Below are positions 49,101-58,159 of a stretch of DNA of 64,000 nt, in pieces (position 1 is the first letter of the stretch; each line of letters opens with the position of its first letter). Origin of the DNA: Cellulophaga sp. RHA19 (GTDB taxonomy: Bacteria > Bacteroidota > Bacteroidia > Flavobacteriales > Flavobacteriaceae); assembly GCF_002813425.1 (NCBI RefSeq), contig NZ_PHUL01000001.1:1809001-1873000 (forward strand), in the 5' to 3' direction. The position numbers and the translations under genes are program-made. The notes under the pieces are model-generated. The model was given only the letters and a program-made list of their open reading frames with translations. It did not search any database and was not told the DNA's origin.

Positions 49101-52100
49101 ACTTTTGATGCAAAACGTTCTACAGTTTTAGATAATGGAGATGGAACATTTACATTAACAGATGATTCAGGAAACTCAGCAACAGTAGATACCAACAATA
49201 CTATAACTACATTAGTAGACAATGGTGATGGTAGCTTTACTTATACATCAGAAAACGGAACAGCAACAACATTTACAGAAACATTATCTACATTGGTAGA
49301 CAATGCAGATGGTACATTTACATATACAAATGAAGATGGTGTAGCTACAACTTTTGATGCAAAACGTTCTACAGTTTTAGATAATGGAGACGGAACATTT
49401 ACATTAACAGATGATTCAGGAAACTCAGCAACAGTAGATACCAACAATACTATAACTACATTAGTAGACAATGGTGATGGTAGCTTTACTTATACATCAG
49501 AAAACGGAACAGCAACAACATTTACAGAAACATTATCTACATTGGTAGACAATGCAGATGGTACATTTACATACACAAATGAAGATGGTGTAGCGACTAC
49601 TTTTGATGCAAAACGTTCTACAGTTTTAGATAATGGCGATGGAACCTTTACATTAACAGATGACTCAGGAAACTCAGCAACAGTAGATACCAACAATACT
49701 ATAACTACATTGGTAGACAATGGTGATGGTAGCTTTACTTATACATCAGAAAACGGAACAGCAACAACATTTACAGAAACATTATCTACATTAGTAGACA
49801 ATGCAGATGGTACATTTACATATACAAATGAAGATGGTGTAGCTACAACTTTTGATGCAAAACGTTCTACAGTTTTAGATAATGGAGACGGTACATTTAC
49901 ATTAACAGATGACTCAGGAAACTCAGCAACAGTAGATACCAACAATACCATAACTACATTAGTAGACAATGGTGATGGTAGCTTTACTTATACATCAGAA
50001 AACGGAACAGCAACAACATTTACAGAAACATTATCTACATTGGTAGACAATGCAGATGGTACATTTACATATACAAATGAAGATGGTGTAGCTACAACTT
50101 TTGATGCAAAACGTTCTACAGTTTTAGATAATGGAGATGGAACATATACGATTACTGATGATTCTGGCAACTCAGCAACAGTAGATACCAACAATACCAT
50201 AACTACATTAGTAGATAATGGAGATGGTAGTTTTACTTATACATCAGAGAATGGTACAGTAACTAACTTTGTAGGTACAGACAGTCAAGATTTATCATTA
50301 ACTGGAGATAACTTAACGTTAACTAATGATCCAACAGCTACACCAATTGATTTATCAAATTACAGGGAGACAGTAGTAGGAGCAGGAGATATTAGTGTAA
50401 CTAATGATGGATCTGGTAATTATACTGTTACATATACTGATGGGGATAAAGACGATCAGAATGAAATAGAGTTACCGACTGGAGGTATAAATGGACAAGT
50501 ATTATCAACTGATGGGTCAGGAGTATATACATGGGTAGATCCAGACTCTGGTCCACAAGGAGAAAAGGGAGATAAAGGAGATAAAGGAGATCAGGGTGAT
50601 CAGGGTCCACAAGGATTAAAAGGAGACCAAGGAGATCAGGGAATTCAAGGTATTCAAGGAGAAACTGGAGCACAGGGTCCTCAAGGATTAAAAGGAGATC
50701 AGGGTGATCAAGGAATCCAAGGAGAAAAAGGAGACCAAGGAGAAAAAGGAGACCAAGGTGATCAGGGAATTCAAGGTATTCAAGGAGAAACTGGAGCACA
50801 AGGACTAAAAGGAGATAAAGGAGATCAGGGTGACCAAGGAATCCAAGGAGAAAAAGGAGACCAAGGTGATCAGGGAATTCAAGGTATTCAAGGAGAAACT
50901 GGAGCACAGGGTCCTCAAGGATTAAAAGGAGATCAGGGTGACCAAGGAGAAAAAGGAGATCAAGGAGATCAGGGAATTCAAGGTATTCAAGGAGAAACTG
51001 GAGCACAAGGTCCTCAAGGATTAAAAGGAGATCAGGGTGACCAGGGAATCCAAGGAGAAAAAGGGGACCAAGGTGATCAGGGAATTCAAGGAGAAACTGG
51101 AGCACAGGGTCCTCAAGGATTAAAAGGAGATCAGGGTGACCAGGGAATCCAAGGAGAAAAAGGAGACCAAGGAGATCAGGGAATTCAAGGTATTCAAGGT
51201 ATTCAAGGGGAAACTGGAGCACAGGGTCCTCAAGGATTAAAAGGAGATAAAGGAGATCAGGGTGACCAGGGAATCCAGGGAGAAAAAGGAGACCAAGGTG
51301 ATCAGGGAATTCAAGGTATTCAAGGAGAAACTGGAGCACAGGGTCCTCAAGGATTAAAAGGAGATAAAGGAGATCAGGGTGACCAGGGAATCCAAGGAGA
51401 AAAAGGAGACCAAGGAGATCAGGGAATTCAAGGTATTCAAGGAGAAACTGGAGCACAGGGTCCTCAAGGATTAAAAGGAGATAAAGGAGATCAGGGTGAT
51501 CAAGGAATCCAGGGAGAAAAAGGAGACCAAGGTGATCAAGGTATTCAAGGAGAAACTGGAGCACAAGGTCCTCAAGGATTAAAAGGAGATCAGGGTGATC
51601 AGGGAATCCAAGGAGAAAAAGGAGATCAAGGAGACCAAGGTGATCAAGGTATTCAAGGAGAAACTGGAGCACAAGGTCCTCAAGGATTAAAAGGAGATCA
51701 GGGTGATCAGGGAATCCAAGGAGAAAAAGGAGATCAAGGAGATCAGGGAATTCAAGGTATTCAAGGACCACAGGGTCAAAAAGGAGACAAGGGAGATCAA
51801 GGTGATAGAGGAGTAACAGGAGCACAAGGCCCGCAAGGTCCACAAGGACCTCAAGGTCAACCTGGACAAAATGGTCAAAATGGTCAAAAAGGAGATAAAG
51901 GAGATCAAGGGGATAGAGGTGCAACAGGAGCACAGGGACCTCAAGGCCCAGCAGGAGCAAAAGGTGATGCAGGTGACCCAGCAACTGATGATCAGACTTT
52001 AAGTTTATCTGGTACTGATTTAACTATTTCAGGTGGTAATACTATAGATATTAGTAGTATTGATACAGATAATCAAAGTATACGTAATTTAGGTTTTTCT

Positions 52101-52706
52101 GGAACAACATTAACTGTAGGTATAGAAGATGGTTCTTCACAAACAGTTAGTTTAGCAGCATTAGCAGATAATCAAAGTATACGTAATTTAGGTTTGTCTG
52201 GCACAACATTAACTGTAGGTATAGAAGATGGTTCTTCTCAAACAGTTAGTTTAGCATCATTAGCAAATACAGATGATCAGTTTGATGATGAAGTTGATTT
52301 GCGTACACCAATTGATGTTGATGAAGGTGGTGAAGCATCTCCAACAGCAGAAACTAATGTGCAAGAAGTAATACAAGCAATTGCACCTATTACATCTAAA
52401 GCAGCACGTATATTTTACCCGCCTTCTGTAGAAGTAGATGTTGCAACAAATGGTACTAAGACATTAGATTTATATGATGAGTATATTAAGCAATATGGTA
52501 CACCAACTATTGGTAGTGCAGGTGCACCATCAGCTTTACCAACATATACTAGAACAGAATTATACTACTATGTAACTTATGCAGATCCTACAGTATTTAA
52601 CACGGCTACAATGTCTATTAATGCTAACGGAGTGTTAACATACACAGTAACTAATCAACCTACAGACTATAACACGTTAATTAACGTTGTATTTGTAGTA
52701 AAGTAA
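43134..52706 (+). CDS. Giant 3190-residue repeat protein with collagen-like fibre region
   Basis: Signal peptide 1-19 ([19 protein letters not shown]). A short head (about 20-115) contains [23 protein letters not shown], similar in style to fibre-type surface proteins. From residue 116 come 27 copies of an 83-residue unit, each built of three DNxDGxFTYT-like sub-repeats, in a block of 19 and a block of 8 with a diverged linker (about 1653-1720). Residues 2473-2949 are 159 uninterrupted Gly-X-Y triplets rich in GDQ, GPQ, GEK, GIQ. The C-terminal 240 residues hold two copies of a 33-residue unit and a terminal beta-rich domain with [12 protein letters not shown] and ending INVVFVVK. No known T9SS signal domain is visible. 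Not recognised as a described protein; likely a long extracellular fibre. Confidence 0.9.
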   Translation: MKKILLPMIFLISSIAFSQTTVTLEDQCNCEVLSGTDVTAPGSASPAGADLGDLYVNTDTGTIYFWDGDSWELSSGSNPEILDFVFDQTTGELTLTMQGGSTSVVDLSYLFETVTTLVDNADGTFTYTNEDGVATTFDAKRSTVLDNGDGTFTLTDDSGNSATVDTNNTITTLVDNGDGSFTYTSENGTATTFTETLSTLVDNADGTFTYTNEDGVATTFDAKRSTVLDNGDGTFTLTDDSGNSATVDTNNTITTLVDNGDGSFTYTSENGTATTFTETLSTLVDNADGTFTYTNEDGVATTFDAKRSTVLDNGDGTFTLTDDSGNSATVDTNNTITTLVDNGDGSFTYTSENGTATTFTETLSTLVDNADGTFTYTNEDGVATTFDAKRSTVLDNGDGTFTLTDDSGNSATVDTNNTITTLVDNGDGSFTYTSENGTATTFTETLSTLVDNADGTFTYTNEDGVATTFDAKRSTVLDNGDGTFTLTDDSGNSATVDTNNTITTLVDNGDGSFTYTSENGTATTFTETLSTLVDNADGTFTYTNEDGVATTFDAKRSTVLDNGDGTFTLTDDSGNSATVDTNNTITTLVDNGDGSFTYTSENGTATTFTETLSTLVDNADGTFTYTNEDGVATTFDAKRSTVLDNGDGTFTLTDDSGNSATVDTNNTITTLVDNGDGSFTYTSENGTATTFTETLSTLVDNADGTFTYTNEDGIATTFDAKRSTVLDNGDGTFTLTDDSGNSATVDTNNTITTLVDNGDGSFTYTSENGTATTFTETLSTLVDNADGTFTYTNEDGVATTFDAKRSTVLDNGDGTFTLTDDSGNSATVDTNNTITTLVDNGDGSFTYTSENGTATTFTETLSTLVDNADGTFTYTNEDGVATTFDAKRSTVLDNGDGTFTLTDDSGNSATVDTNNTITTLVDNGDGSFTYTSENGTATTFTETLSTLVDNADGTFTYTNEDGVATTFDAKRSTVLDNGDGTFTLTDDSGNSATVDTNNTITTLVDNGDGSFTYTSENGTATTFTETLSTLVDNADGTFTYTNEDGVATTFDAKRSTVLDNGDGTFTLTDDSGNSATVDTNNTITTLVDNGDGSFTYTSENGTATTFTETLSTLVDNADGTFTYTNEDGVATTFDAKRSTVLDNGDGTFTLTDDSGNSATVDTNNTITTLVDNGDGSFTYTSENGTATTFTETLSTLVDNADGTFTYTNEDGIATTFDVKRSTVLDNGDGTFTLTDDSGNSATVDTNNTITTLVDNGDGSFTYTSENGTVTTFTETLSTLVDNADGTFTYTNEDGIATTFDAKRSTVLDNGDGTFTLTDDSGNSATVDTNNTITTLVDNGDGSFTYTSENGTATTFTETLSTLVDNADGTFTYTNEDGVATTFDAKRSTVLDNGDGTFTLTDDSGNSATVDTNNTITTLVDNGDGSFTYTSENGTATTFTETLSTLVDNADGTFTYTNEDGVATTFDAKRSTVLDNGDGTFTLTDDSGNSATVDTNNTITTLVDNGDGSFTYTSENGTATTFTETLSTLVDNADGTFTYTNEDGVATTFDAKRSTVLDNGDGTFTLTDDSGNSATVDTNNTITTLVDNGDGSFTYTSENGTATTFTETLSTLVDNADGTFTYTNEDGVATTFDAKRSTVLDNGDGTFTLTDDSGNAVTIDTNQVAGTLVNNNDGTITYTDGTGSSQTIGLVSSDANNDIQVGTDGGLYLNVASVTIDETITSLTDNGDGTFTYENESGATTTFDAKRSTVLDNGDGTFTLTDDSGNSATVDTNNTITTLVDNGDGSFTYTSENGTATTFTETLSTLVDNADGTFTYTNEDGVATTFDAKRSTVLDNGDGTFTLTDDSGNSATVDTNNTITTLVDNGDGSFTYTSENGTATTFTETLSTLVDNADGTFTYTNEDGVATTFDAKRSTVLDNGDGTFTLTDDSGNSATVDTNNTITTLVDNGDGSFTYTSENGTATTFTETLSTLVDNADGTFTYTNEDGIATTFDAKRSTVLDNGDGTFTLTDDSGNSATVDTNNTITTLVDNGDGSFTYTSENGTATTFTETLSTLVDNADGTFTYTNEDGVATTFDAKRSTVLDNGDGTFTLTDDSGNSATVDTNNTITTLVDNGDGSFTYTSENGTATTFTETLSTLVDNADGTFTYTNEDGVATTFDAKRSTVLDNGDGTFTLTDDSGNSATVDTNNTITTLVDNGDGSFTYTSENGTATTFTETLSTLVDNADGTFTYTNEDGVATTFDAKRSTVLDNGDGTFTLTDDSGNSATVDTNNTITTLVDNGDGSFTYTSENGTATTFTETLSTLVDNADGTFTYTNEDGVATTFDAKRSTVLDNGDGTYTITDDSGNSATVDTNNTITTLVDNGDGSFTYTSENGTVTNFVGTDSQDLSLTGDNLTLTNDPTATPIDLSNYRETVVGAGDISVTNDGSGNYTVTYTDGDKDDQNEIELPTGGINGQVLSTDGSGVYTWVDPDSGPQGEKGDKGDKGDQGDQGPQGLKGDQGDQGIQGIQGETGAQGPQGLKGDQGDQGIQGEKGDQGEKGDQGDQGIQGIQGETGAQGLKGDKGDQGDQGIQGEKGDQGDQGIQGIQGETGAQGPQGLKGDQGDQGEKGDQGDQGIQGIQGETGAQGPQGLKGDQGDQGIQGEKGDQGDQGIQGETGAQGPQGLKGDQGDQGIQGEKGDQGDQGIQGIQGIQGETGAQGPQGLKGDKGDQGDQGIQGEKGDQGDQGIQGIQGETGAQGPQGLKGDKGDQGDQGIQGEKGDQGDQGIQGIQGETGAQGPQGLKGDKGDQGDQGIQGEKGDQGDQGIQGETGAQGPQGLKGDQGDQGIQGEKGDQGDQGDQGIQGETGAQGPQGLKGDQGDQGIQGEKGDQGDQGIQGIQGPQGQKGDKGDQGDRGVTGAQGPQGPQGPQGQPGQNGQNGQKGDKGDQGDRGATGAQGPQGPAGAKGDAGDPATDDQTLSLSGTDLTISGGNTIDISSIDTDNQSIRNLGFSGTTLTVGIEDGSSQTVSLAALADNQSIRNLGLSGTTLTVGIEDGSSQTVSLASLANTDDQFDDEVDLRTPIDVDEGGEASPTAETNVQEVIQAIAPITSKAARIFYPPSVEVDVATNGTKTLDLYDEYIKQYGTPTIGSAGAPSALPTYTRTELYYYVTYADPTVFNTATMSINANGVLTYTVTNQPTDYNTLINVVFVVK
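43479..48091 (+). repeat. Block 1: 19 tandem 249-bp repeats
   Basis: Period 249 bp (83 codons), unit starts at 43479 + 249n up to 47961, reading [17 protein letters not shown] at each start. Differences between units are almost all silent; the few changes include GVA to GIA (units 8, 14, 15), DAK to DVK (unit 14) and GTA to GTV (end of unit 14). Confidence 0.95.
48294..50264 (+). repeat. Block 2: 8 tandem 249-bp repeats
   Basis: Same unit as block 1 with DAKRST at 48361 + 249n through 50104. The first unit begins with a diverged third ([23 protein letters not shown]) and the last is diverged at its 3' side. Between the blocks, 48092-48293 encodes a related but strongly diverged stretch ([32 protein letters not shown]). 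Confidence 0.94.
50550..51980 (+). repeat. Collagen-like Gly-X-Y region
   Basis: 159 consecutive G-X-Y codon triplets without an interruption (residues 2473-2949 of the giant protein). The DNA repeats as segments of roughly 90-110 bp around [14 protein letters not shown] and [14 protein letters not shown]. Confidence 0.95.
52068..52265 (+). repeat. Two tandem 99-bp repeats near the end of the giant gene
   Basis: Copies begin at 52068 and 52167, each reading DNQSIRNLG(F/L)SGTTLTVG and ending in SQTVSLA; differences are mostly silent. Confidence 0.9.
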
Positions 52707-52737
52707 GCTAAAGCGAATAAAAACTTATCCTAGAAAT

Positions 52738-54756
52738 TTGAAATCAATTAACACATATAAATTTTTATTCGTTCTGCTACTTGGCTTGTTCTGCGCTAAT
52801 GTAGTTAGTGCTCAATTTTTATTGCAAGCACCTAATAGTACAGATGAGAATAATTACAAATGGTATAACGCGGCAGATACAAGTACTGTTTTGGGTACAG
52901 ACTTCTTTTATGAGGTAAGTCAGCCTGGAGTATATTTTGCAACTTATGACGGTACGTTGTGCGGTAAAAACGCGAGTACCTACTTTATATTAACCGACTG
53001 TAACACTCCAGATAATGAGGTTACATTAGATGTTTCACCTAATGTGCCACCAGGAGCAACAGTTAGTTGGTCTCCAATTTTAACAGGAGATCAAACAGCG
53101 CCACAAGTAATAGCGACTAAAGATGTTATAAAATATGTGGCAACATTATTAAAAGCAGGTAACTCTGTTAAATTACCAAGTTTTACGGTAGTTTGTATGA
53201 GCGAGGCTAGTGATTTGCAAGACGATATTGTTTCTGTAGATGAAGACGATTCTATAGTTATAGATGTTTTTGATAACGATAATGGGCTACCTAATCCAGG
53301 AACCTTAACAACGTCAGATCCCGTAAACGGAACTGTTACCATTAATGATAACGGTACTCCTAACGACCCATCTGATGATATTGTTACCTACGCACCAAAC
53401 CCAGATTACAATGGTCCAGATTCTTTTACATATACTGTGTGTAATACGTATGGAGATTGTAGTACAGCAACAGTAGATATTACAGTAGTACCTATTTTAG
53501 ATACACAAGATGATGTTGTTGCAACTAATGAAGATGAAACAATTGTAATAGATAATTGGCATTTAAATGATAATGATTTACCAACAGATGGTACGTTTAC
53601 AACAACAAATCCAACTAACGGAACAATTGTGGTAGATGATAATGGTACGCCTAACGATCCGTCTGATGATGTAATTACATACACACCTAACCCAGGATAC
53701 ATAGGTCAAGATACCTTTACATATACAATTTGTGATACACTTAGTAACTGTAGCACGTCTACAATAACAGTACTTGTTAATGAAGCTGCAATGACAGATT
53801 TAGATGCAGATAATGATGGTATTCTAGATAGTTTTGAAGATCTTAATTTAGATGGTGATAATGACCCAGCAACAGATGCAACAGACACAGATGGTGATGG
53901 TATTCCAGATTATTTAGATATAGATTCTGATGACGATGGTATCCCAGACAATGTAGAAGCACAAACAACAAACGGTTACATACAACCAAGTGGTTTAGAT
54001 GAGAACGGTAATGGTTTAGATGATGCTTATGAAACTGATGGTAATTTAGGAATATTCCCTGTAGATACAGATGGTGATAGCTTACCAGATTATCTAGATG
54101 AGGATAGTGATAATGATGGTGTTCCAGATGTAATAGAAGCTAACGATACAGATAGTAATGGTATCCCAGATGATACATTTGTAGGCTCTGATAAGGATAA
54201 TGATGGTCTAGATGATGGTTTTGAAGGAGCAACTACTATTGATGATGATAAAAACGATGAAATAGATGATCCTATAAACGACTTACCAAACTCAGATGGT
54301 GATGGTGAGCTAGATTATAGAGATACTGATGATGATGGTGATGGTATACCAACTATTGATGAAGATATTAATAAAGATGGTGATTTTGCAAATGATGATG
54401 CAGATGGTGATGGTATTCCAGATTATTTAGATTTTCCAGAATCAGAAGAAGATGGTATAGAAATATTTAATGTAGTAACTCCAAACGGAGATGGTATTCA
54501 TGATGTACTTAAAATAACAGGGCTAGAGAGATTCCCTAATAACACTGTTAGAATTTATAACAGATGGGGAGTTCAAGTATTTGTAACTAAGTCTTATGAT
54601 ACTCAAAATAATAATTTTGATGGTACATCTCACGGTAGAGTTACCATAAATAAAGACAAAAAACTTCCGGTTGGTACGTATTTCTATGTATTAGATTATA
54701 CTACACCAGCAGGTAAAACTAAACAGCTTAGCGGCTACATATATTTAAACAAATAG
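52738..54756 (+). CDS. Surface protein with cadherin-like and Ca2+-binding repeats and type B T9SS C-terminal domain
   Basis: 672 residues starting at TTG (no ATG gives a signal peptide; the next Met is far inside). Signal peptide about 1-25 ([18 protein letters not shown]). About 30-155: unidentified N-terminal domain. About 160-250 and 255-345: two cadherin-like/Big-type domains ([35 protein letters not shown]). About 350-560: thrombospondin type 3-like Ca2+ repeats ([21 protein letters not shown]). Last 98 residues: CHU_C type B domain ([43 protein letters not shown]). 31 bp after the giant gene and 10 bp before a SprF-like gene: one operon. Confidence 0.92.
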   Translation: MKSINTYKFLFVLLLGLFCANVVSAQFLLQAPNSTDENNYKWYNAADTSTVLGTDFFYEVSQPGVYFATYDGTLCGKNASTYFILTDCNTPDNEVTLDVSPNVPPGATVSWSPILTGDQTAPQVIATKDVIKYVATLLKAGNSVKLPSFTVVCMSEASDLQDDIVSVDEDDSIVIDVFDNDNGLPNPGTLTTSDPVNGTVTINDNGTPNDPSDDIVTYAPNPDYNGPDSFTYTVCNTYGDCSTATVDITVVPILDTQDDVVATNEDETIVIDNWHLNDNDLPTDGTFTTTNPTNGTIVVDDNGTPNDPSDDVITYTPNPGYIGQDTFTYTICDTLSNCSTSTITVLVNEAAMTDLDADNDGILDSFEDLNLDGDNDPATDATDTDGDGIPDYLDIDSDDDGIPDNVEAQTTNGYIQPSGLDENGNGLDDAYETDGNLGIFPVDTDGDSLPDYLDEDSDNDGVPDVIEANDTDSNGIPDDTFVGSDKDNDGLDDGFEGATTIDDDKNDEIDDPINDLPNSDGDGELDYRDTDDDGDGIPTIDEDINKDGDFANDDADGDGIPDYLDFPESEEDGIEIFNVVTPNGDGIHDVLKITGLERFPNNTVRIYNRWGVQVFVTKSYDTQNNNFDGTSHGRVTINKDKKLPVGTYFYVLDYTTPAGKTKQLSGYIYLNK

Positions 54757-54766
54757 CATTAAGTTT

Positions 54767-55717
54767 ATGAGCGCAAAAACAAAACAGTACAAACTAATAG
54801 TAGCAACTATGCTACTGTTAGCTCTTGGTACACTATCAGGTTGGGCACAGCAAGATGCGCAATACACACAGTATATGTATAACACTATAAGTATAAATCC
54901 GGCTTATGCAGGTTCTCGTGGTCATATGAGTGTTGGTTTATTGCACAGATCTCAGTGGGTTGGCTTAGACGGTGCACCAAAAACGCAAACTTTTAATTTT
55001 CACACACCTTTAGGATATAGAGGTGTTGGAGTAGGTTTTTCTGTAGTTAACGATGTTATTGGTCCAACTTCAGAAACATATTTTGATGGTGATTTTTCAT
55101 ACACAATATATACTTCTTTAGAAGGTAAGTTGTCATTTGGTTTAAAAGCAAGTGCACATTTATTGGATGTTCGTTTTTCAGAATTAAACCAGGATAATAG
55201 TAATGGTGTAGATCCTACTCTACAAGAAGATATTAATAATAAATTTTCTCCTAATGTAGGAGCGGGTATCTATTACCATACAGAAAAATTTTATGTTGGT
55301 TTGTCTGCGCCAAGAATTTTACAGACGAAACATTTTGATGAGTCTTCTTTTTCTACTGCTAATGAGCAAATGAATATTTACTTAATGACAGGTTATGTTT
55401 TTGACCTTAATCCCAACTTAAAATTTAAACCAACGATATTAACTAAAGGAGTAAAAGGAGCGCCGTTACAGGTAGATGTTTCTGCTAACTTTATGCTTAA
55501 TGATAAGTTTATTATAGGAGGAGCTTACCGTTGGAGTGCAGCATTTAGTGGTATGTTTGGTTTTCAGGTGTCTGAGGATTTTATGATTGGTTTGGCTTAT
55601 GATAAAGAAACTACAGAGTTAGGAAGTACATCTTTTAATGATGGTTCTTTTGAAATAATGTTACGTTACGACTTTATAAAAACAAAGAAAAATTTAAAAT
55701 CACCTAGATTCTTTTAA
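54767..55717 (+). CDS. PorP/SprF family outer-membrane protein
   Basis: 316 residues, clear paralogue of the protein at 35177: QQDAQYTQYMYNTISINPAYAGSRG, HRSQWVGLDGAPKTQTFNFH, FSPNVGAGIYYHTEKFYVGLSAP, LAYDKETTELG and the same SPRFF end. Signal peptide about 1-27 (ending GWAQQD). Predicted outer-membrane barrel that pairs with the type B C-terminal domain protein encoded 10 bp upstream. Unlike the first module, no OmpA/PD40 gene follows. Confidence 0.95.
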   Translation: MSAKTKQYKLIVATMLLLALGTLSGWAQQDAQYTQYMYNTISINPAYAGSRGHMSVGLLHRSQWVGLDGAPKTQTFNFHTPLGYRGVGVGFSVVNDVIGPTSETYFDGDFSYTIYTSLEGKLSFGLKASAHLLDVRFSELNQDNSNGVDPTLQEDINNKFSPNVGAGIYYHTEKFYVGLSAPRILQTKHFDESSFSTANEQMNIYLMTGYVFDLNPNLKFKPTILTKGVKGAPLQVDVSANFMLNDKFIIGGAYRWSAAFSGMFGFQVSEDFMIGLAYDKETTELGSTSFNDGSFEIMLRYDFIKTKKNLKSPRFF

Positions 55718-55743
55718 CACATAATCTTAGTTTAAAACATACG

Positions 55744-55780
55744 AAAAACACTTTTACTTGTAAAGGTGTTTTTTCTTTTT
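55744..55780 (+). terminator. Terminator of the second adhesin module
   Basis: AAAAACACTTTTA/TAAAGGTGTTTTT stem (one G-U pair, CTTG loop) with a T-rich tail to 55780, 27 bases after the SprF-like stop. Confidence 0.88.
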
Positions 55781-55824
55781 TATAGTGCTCATAAATAACA
55801 TAAAGGTCTTATTTTTGTAAGACT

Positions 55825-56352
55825 ATGATTGAAGAACAGGTAATATTAGTTAACGAGCAAGACGAGCAGGTTGGTACTATGGGTAAAATGGAAGCGCATG
55901 AAAAAGCACTTCTTCATAGAGCATTTTCTGTTTTTGTTATGAATGATAAAGGGGAAACAATGCTGCAACAACGTGCATCAGAAAAATACCATTCACCATT
56001 ATTATGGACAAACACTTGTTGTAGTCACCAAAGAGTAGGTGAGTCTAACCTAGAAGCTGGAAAAAGAAGGCTACAAGAAGAAATGGGTTTTGTTACAGAG
56101 CTTAAAGAGTTATTTTCATTTATTTATAAAGCTCCTTTTGATAATGGTTTAACAGAACATGAACTAGATCATGTAATGATTGGTAAATTTAATGCAGAAC
56201 CCAATATTAATAAGGAAGAGGTACAAGACTGGAAATGGATGGCTCTTGATGATATTAAAAAAGATATCAGTAATAATCCAAAAAACTATACAGAATGGTT
56301 TAAGATAATTTTTGACCGTTTTCATAAATACACCCTGCAAAACCAATACTAG
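55825..56352 (+). CDS. idi: Isopentenyl-diphosphate delta-isomerase, type I
   Basis: Interconverts IPP and DMAPP. 175 residues, a Nudix-fold enzyme. Cys66 in TNTCCSHQRVGE is the catalytic cysteine; the Glu in EHELDHVMIG (about 112-115) is the partner acid; the Nudix-like helix GKRRLQEEMGF is present, and the His residues (HEKALLHRAFSVFV, HSP, SHQ) form the metal site. Begins a three-gene plus-strand run with the QueD-like gene and manA; a separate unit from the adhesins because of the intervening terminator. Confidence 0.95.
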   Translation: MIEEQVILVNEQDEQVGTMGKMEAHEKALLHRAFSVFVMNDKGETMLQQRASEKYHSPLLWTNTCCSHQRVGESNLEAGKRRLQEEMGFVTELKELFSFIYKAPFDNGLTEHELDHVMIGKFNAEPNINKEEVQDWKWMALDDIKKDISNNPKNYTEWFKIIFDRFHKYTLQNQY

Positions 56353-56353
56353 T

Positions 56354-56764
56354 ATGAAAGTAAAAGTAAGTAGAAAAGCGCATTTTAATGCAGCTCACAG
56401 GTTGCATAACAAAAAATGGGATGCAGATAAAAACAAAGCTATTTTTGGTTTGTGTAGCAATCCTAATTACCATGGCCACAACTATGAGCTTATAGTTAGT
56501 GTAGAAGGAGAAATAGATCCAGAAACTGGTTTTGTTATGGATATGAAGGTTTTAAAAGACCTTATTAAAGAGAAAGTAGAAAACGCTTTAGATCATAAAA
56601 ACTTAAATGTTGAAGTGTCAGATTTTAAAGAGCTTAATCCTACAGCAGAAAACATAGCTGTGGTTATTTGGAACAAGCTTAGACCAGAGATTGATGCCTC
56701 AAAAAAATTAGAAGTAGTATTGTATGAGACACCACGTAATTACGTAACATACACAGGACAGTAA
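56354..56764 (+). CDS. 6-carboxytetrahydropterin synthase / 6-pyruvoyltetrahydropterin synthase family (QueD-like)
   Basis: 136 residues from ATG at 56354, one base after the idi stop; an upstream in-frame ATG at 56312 lies inside idi and adds 14 residues foreign to the family, so I reject it. The Zn2+ ligands are the His of FNAAHRL and the two of HGHNYEL; the catalytic Cys is in FGLCSNPNYHGH; DMKVLKDLIKE and LDHKNLN are family blocks. QueD makes 6-carboxytetrahydropterin for queuosine; PTPS activity is the alternative. No other queuosine gene is in the window. Confidence 0.9.
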   Translation: MKVKVSRKAHFNAAHRLHNKKWDADKNKAIFGLCSNPNYHGHNYELIVSVEGEIDPETGFVMDMKVLKDLIKEKVENALDHKNLNVEVSDFKELNPTAENIAVVIWNKLRPEIDASKKLEVVLYETPRNYVTYTGQ

Positions 56765-56791
56765 AAAATAATAAACCAAAACAACACATAT

Positions 56792-57754
56792 ATGTATCCG
56801 TTAAAATTTAATCCTATTTTAAAAGAAAGACTTTGGGGTGGTACCAAGTTAAGAGATGTTTTAAATAAATCTATAGAAAATGATATTACTGGAGAAAGCT
56901 GGGAGCTGTCTACGGTAAAAGGAGATGTTTCTGTGGTTTCTAACGGAGATTTAGCAGGTACATCTTTACAAGAATTGATAAATACGAAAACTGATGACCT
57001 TTTAGGAAAAAGTGTTGCAGAACGTTTTGGAACAGAATTTCCTATACTAATTAAGTTTATAGACGCAAAACAAGACCTATCTATACAGCTACATCCTAAT
57101 GATGAGTTAGCTAAAAAAAGACATAACTCTTTTGGTAAAACGGAGATGTGGTACGTTATGGATGCAGACAAAGACGCTGAGCTTATTGTTGGTTTTAATA
57201 AAGATGTAGCTAAAGAAGAGTACGCTGCAAGTATTAAAAATGATACGTTGCTAAATTTATTAAATTACGAAAAGGTAAAAGAAGGTGATACTTTTTTTAT
57301 TAATACAGGAAAAATACACGCAATTGGTGCAGGGGTTCTATTAGCAGAAATTCAGCAAACATCTGATGTTACTTATAGAGTATTTGATTTTAACCGTAAA
57401 GATAAAAACGGCAATCTAAGAGAGCTACATACAGAACAAGCTTTAGATGCTATAGATTATACTAAAAAGGACGATTTTAAAGTGGCATACAATACACAGT
57501 CAAACGCTGTAAATACAATGGTAGATTGCCCTTACTTTAAAACTAATTTTATAGAGTTAACAGATAATATTAAGCAAGATGTAATAAATAGAGATTCTTT
57601 TACTATTTATATGTGTGTTGGTGGTTCTGCAACTGTAAAAAACGAATTTGGAGAAGCTGATTTAGTAAAAGGGGAAACTATTTTAGTGCCAGCACTTTCA
57701 AAATCTATAGAAATAATTTCTAGTGGGGCTAAGTTATTAGAAGTTACAATTTAA
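56792..57754 (+). CDS. manA: Class I mannose-6-phosphate isomerase
   Basis: 320 residues, short (Firmicutes/Bacteroidota-type) cupin enzyme interconverting mannose 6-phosphate and fructose 6-phosphate. Signature blocks: PILKERLWGGTKL at the start, LIKFIDAKQDLSIQLHPND (metal-ligand Gln and His), KTEMWYVMDA (Glu), INTGKIHAIGAGVLLAEIQQTSDVTYRVFDF (His and the Arg-containing block). Supplies mannose for surface polysaccharides or feeds mannose use. 27 bp after the QueD-like gene. Confidence 0.93.
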   Translation: MYPLKFNPILKERLWGGTKLRDVLNKSIENDITGESWELSTVKGDVSVVSNGDLAGTSLQELINTKTDDLLGKSVAERFGTEFPILIKFIDAKQDLSIQLHPNDELAKKRHNSFGKTEMWYVMDADKDAELIVGFNKDVAKEEYAASIKNDTLLNLLNYEKVKEGDTFFINTGKIHAIGAGVLLAEIQQTSDVTYRVFDFNRKDKNGNLRELHTEQALDAIDYTKKDDFKVAYNTQSNAVNTMVDCPYFKTNFIELTDNIKQDVINRDSFTIYMCVGGSATVKNEFGEADLVKGETILVPALSKSIEIISSGAKLLEVTI

Positions 57755-57788
57755 TACTTAATCTAATATATTAAGGGTAAGAAACTCT

Positions 57789-57814
57789 TTGTATAAGTTA
57801 AATATGTATTTTTG
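57789..57814 (+). promoter_or_regulatory. Promoter of the 89-residue protein gene
   Basis: TATTTTTG at 57807-57814 is an exact -7 element 17 bases before the ATG; a TTG at 57789-57791 is 15 bases upstream of it, slightly short of the usual spacing. Confidence 0.55.
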
Positions 57815-57831
57815 CATAAAAATAAATACAA

Positions 57832-58101
57832 ATGGCAAGCATTAAAGATTTAAAAAAAGATATCAATTTTGTTTTAGGAGATATTATTGAAGCAGTTTAC
57901 TTTTGGGAAGCAACTTCAAACTCTAAAGATTCTAAAGAAGGTTCTAAAGTTATAGATTCTGCAATTGCTACTTTTGATGAGTTAATCGCAAAGGTAAATA
58001 AGAAAGACGTAGATAACAGAAGTAAGCATTTAAATGCTGTACGTAAAGAACTAGAAACTAAAGCTACAGAGTTAGTAGCAGAGGTTAACAAATTAGGTTA
58101 A
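57832..58101 (+). CDS. Small conserved-type protein of unknown function
   Basis: 89 residues, cytoplasmic, no signal peptide or membrane helix. Almost entirely helical in character and rich in Lys, Glu and Asp: IKDLKKDINFVLGDIIEAVYFWEA, then a long helix-forming part KVIDSAIATFDELIAKVNKKD and a terminal RSKHLNAVRKELETKATELVAEVNKL. I recall similar short helical proteins as hypothetical in flavobacteria but know no function. It has its own promoter and a strong terminator, so it is a separate, probably well-expressed unit. Confidence 0.75.
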   Translation: MASIKDLKKDINFVLGDIIEAVYFWEATSNSKDSKEGSKVIDSAIATFDELIAKVNKKDVDNRSKHLNAVRKELETKATELVAEVNKLG

Positions 58102-58122
58102 TTTTTACGATACTTATAGAAT

Positions 58123-58156
58123 AAAAAAACATCCGCCATTGGCGGATGTTTTTTTA
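58123..58156. terminator. Bidirectional terminator
   Basis: Stem AAAACATCCGCC/GGCGGATGTTTT (58129-58149 core) with a three-base loop, A tract on the left and T tract on the right. It lies between convergent genes and can serve both. Confidence 0.92.
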
Positions 58157-58159
58157 TGT

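Noticed and set aside
43457..50200. About 25 identical 76-codon minus-strand frames
   Set aside because: They recur every 249 bp because the coding repeat does; they are shadows of the giant protein gene.
43479..50264. Possible CRISPR or other short-spacer array
   Set aside because: Repeats are 249 bp, contiguous, without unique spacers, and in one reading frame of a protein with a signal peptide.
50428..51984. 518-codon open frame on the minus strand under the collagen-like region
   Set aside because: It mirrors the Gly-X-Y repeat (a repetitive Leu/Asp/Pro product), has no known fold and exists because the repeat lacks TAA/TAG complements in that frame.
43134..52706. Prophage tail fibre
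   Set aside because: Head and collagen-like parts resemble tail-fibre style sequence, but no phage structural, lysis or replication gene is near, and the protein has a Sec signal peptide and T9SS neighbours.
56312..56353. Upstream ATG for the QueD-like gene inside idi
   Set aside because: The extra 14 residues are unlike the family; the ATG at 56354 gives the standard N-terminus one base after the idi stop.
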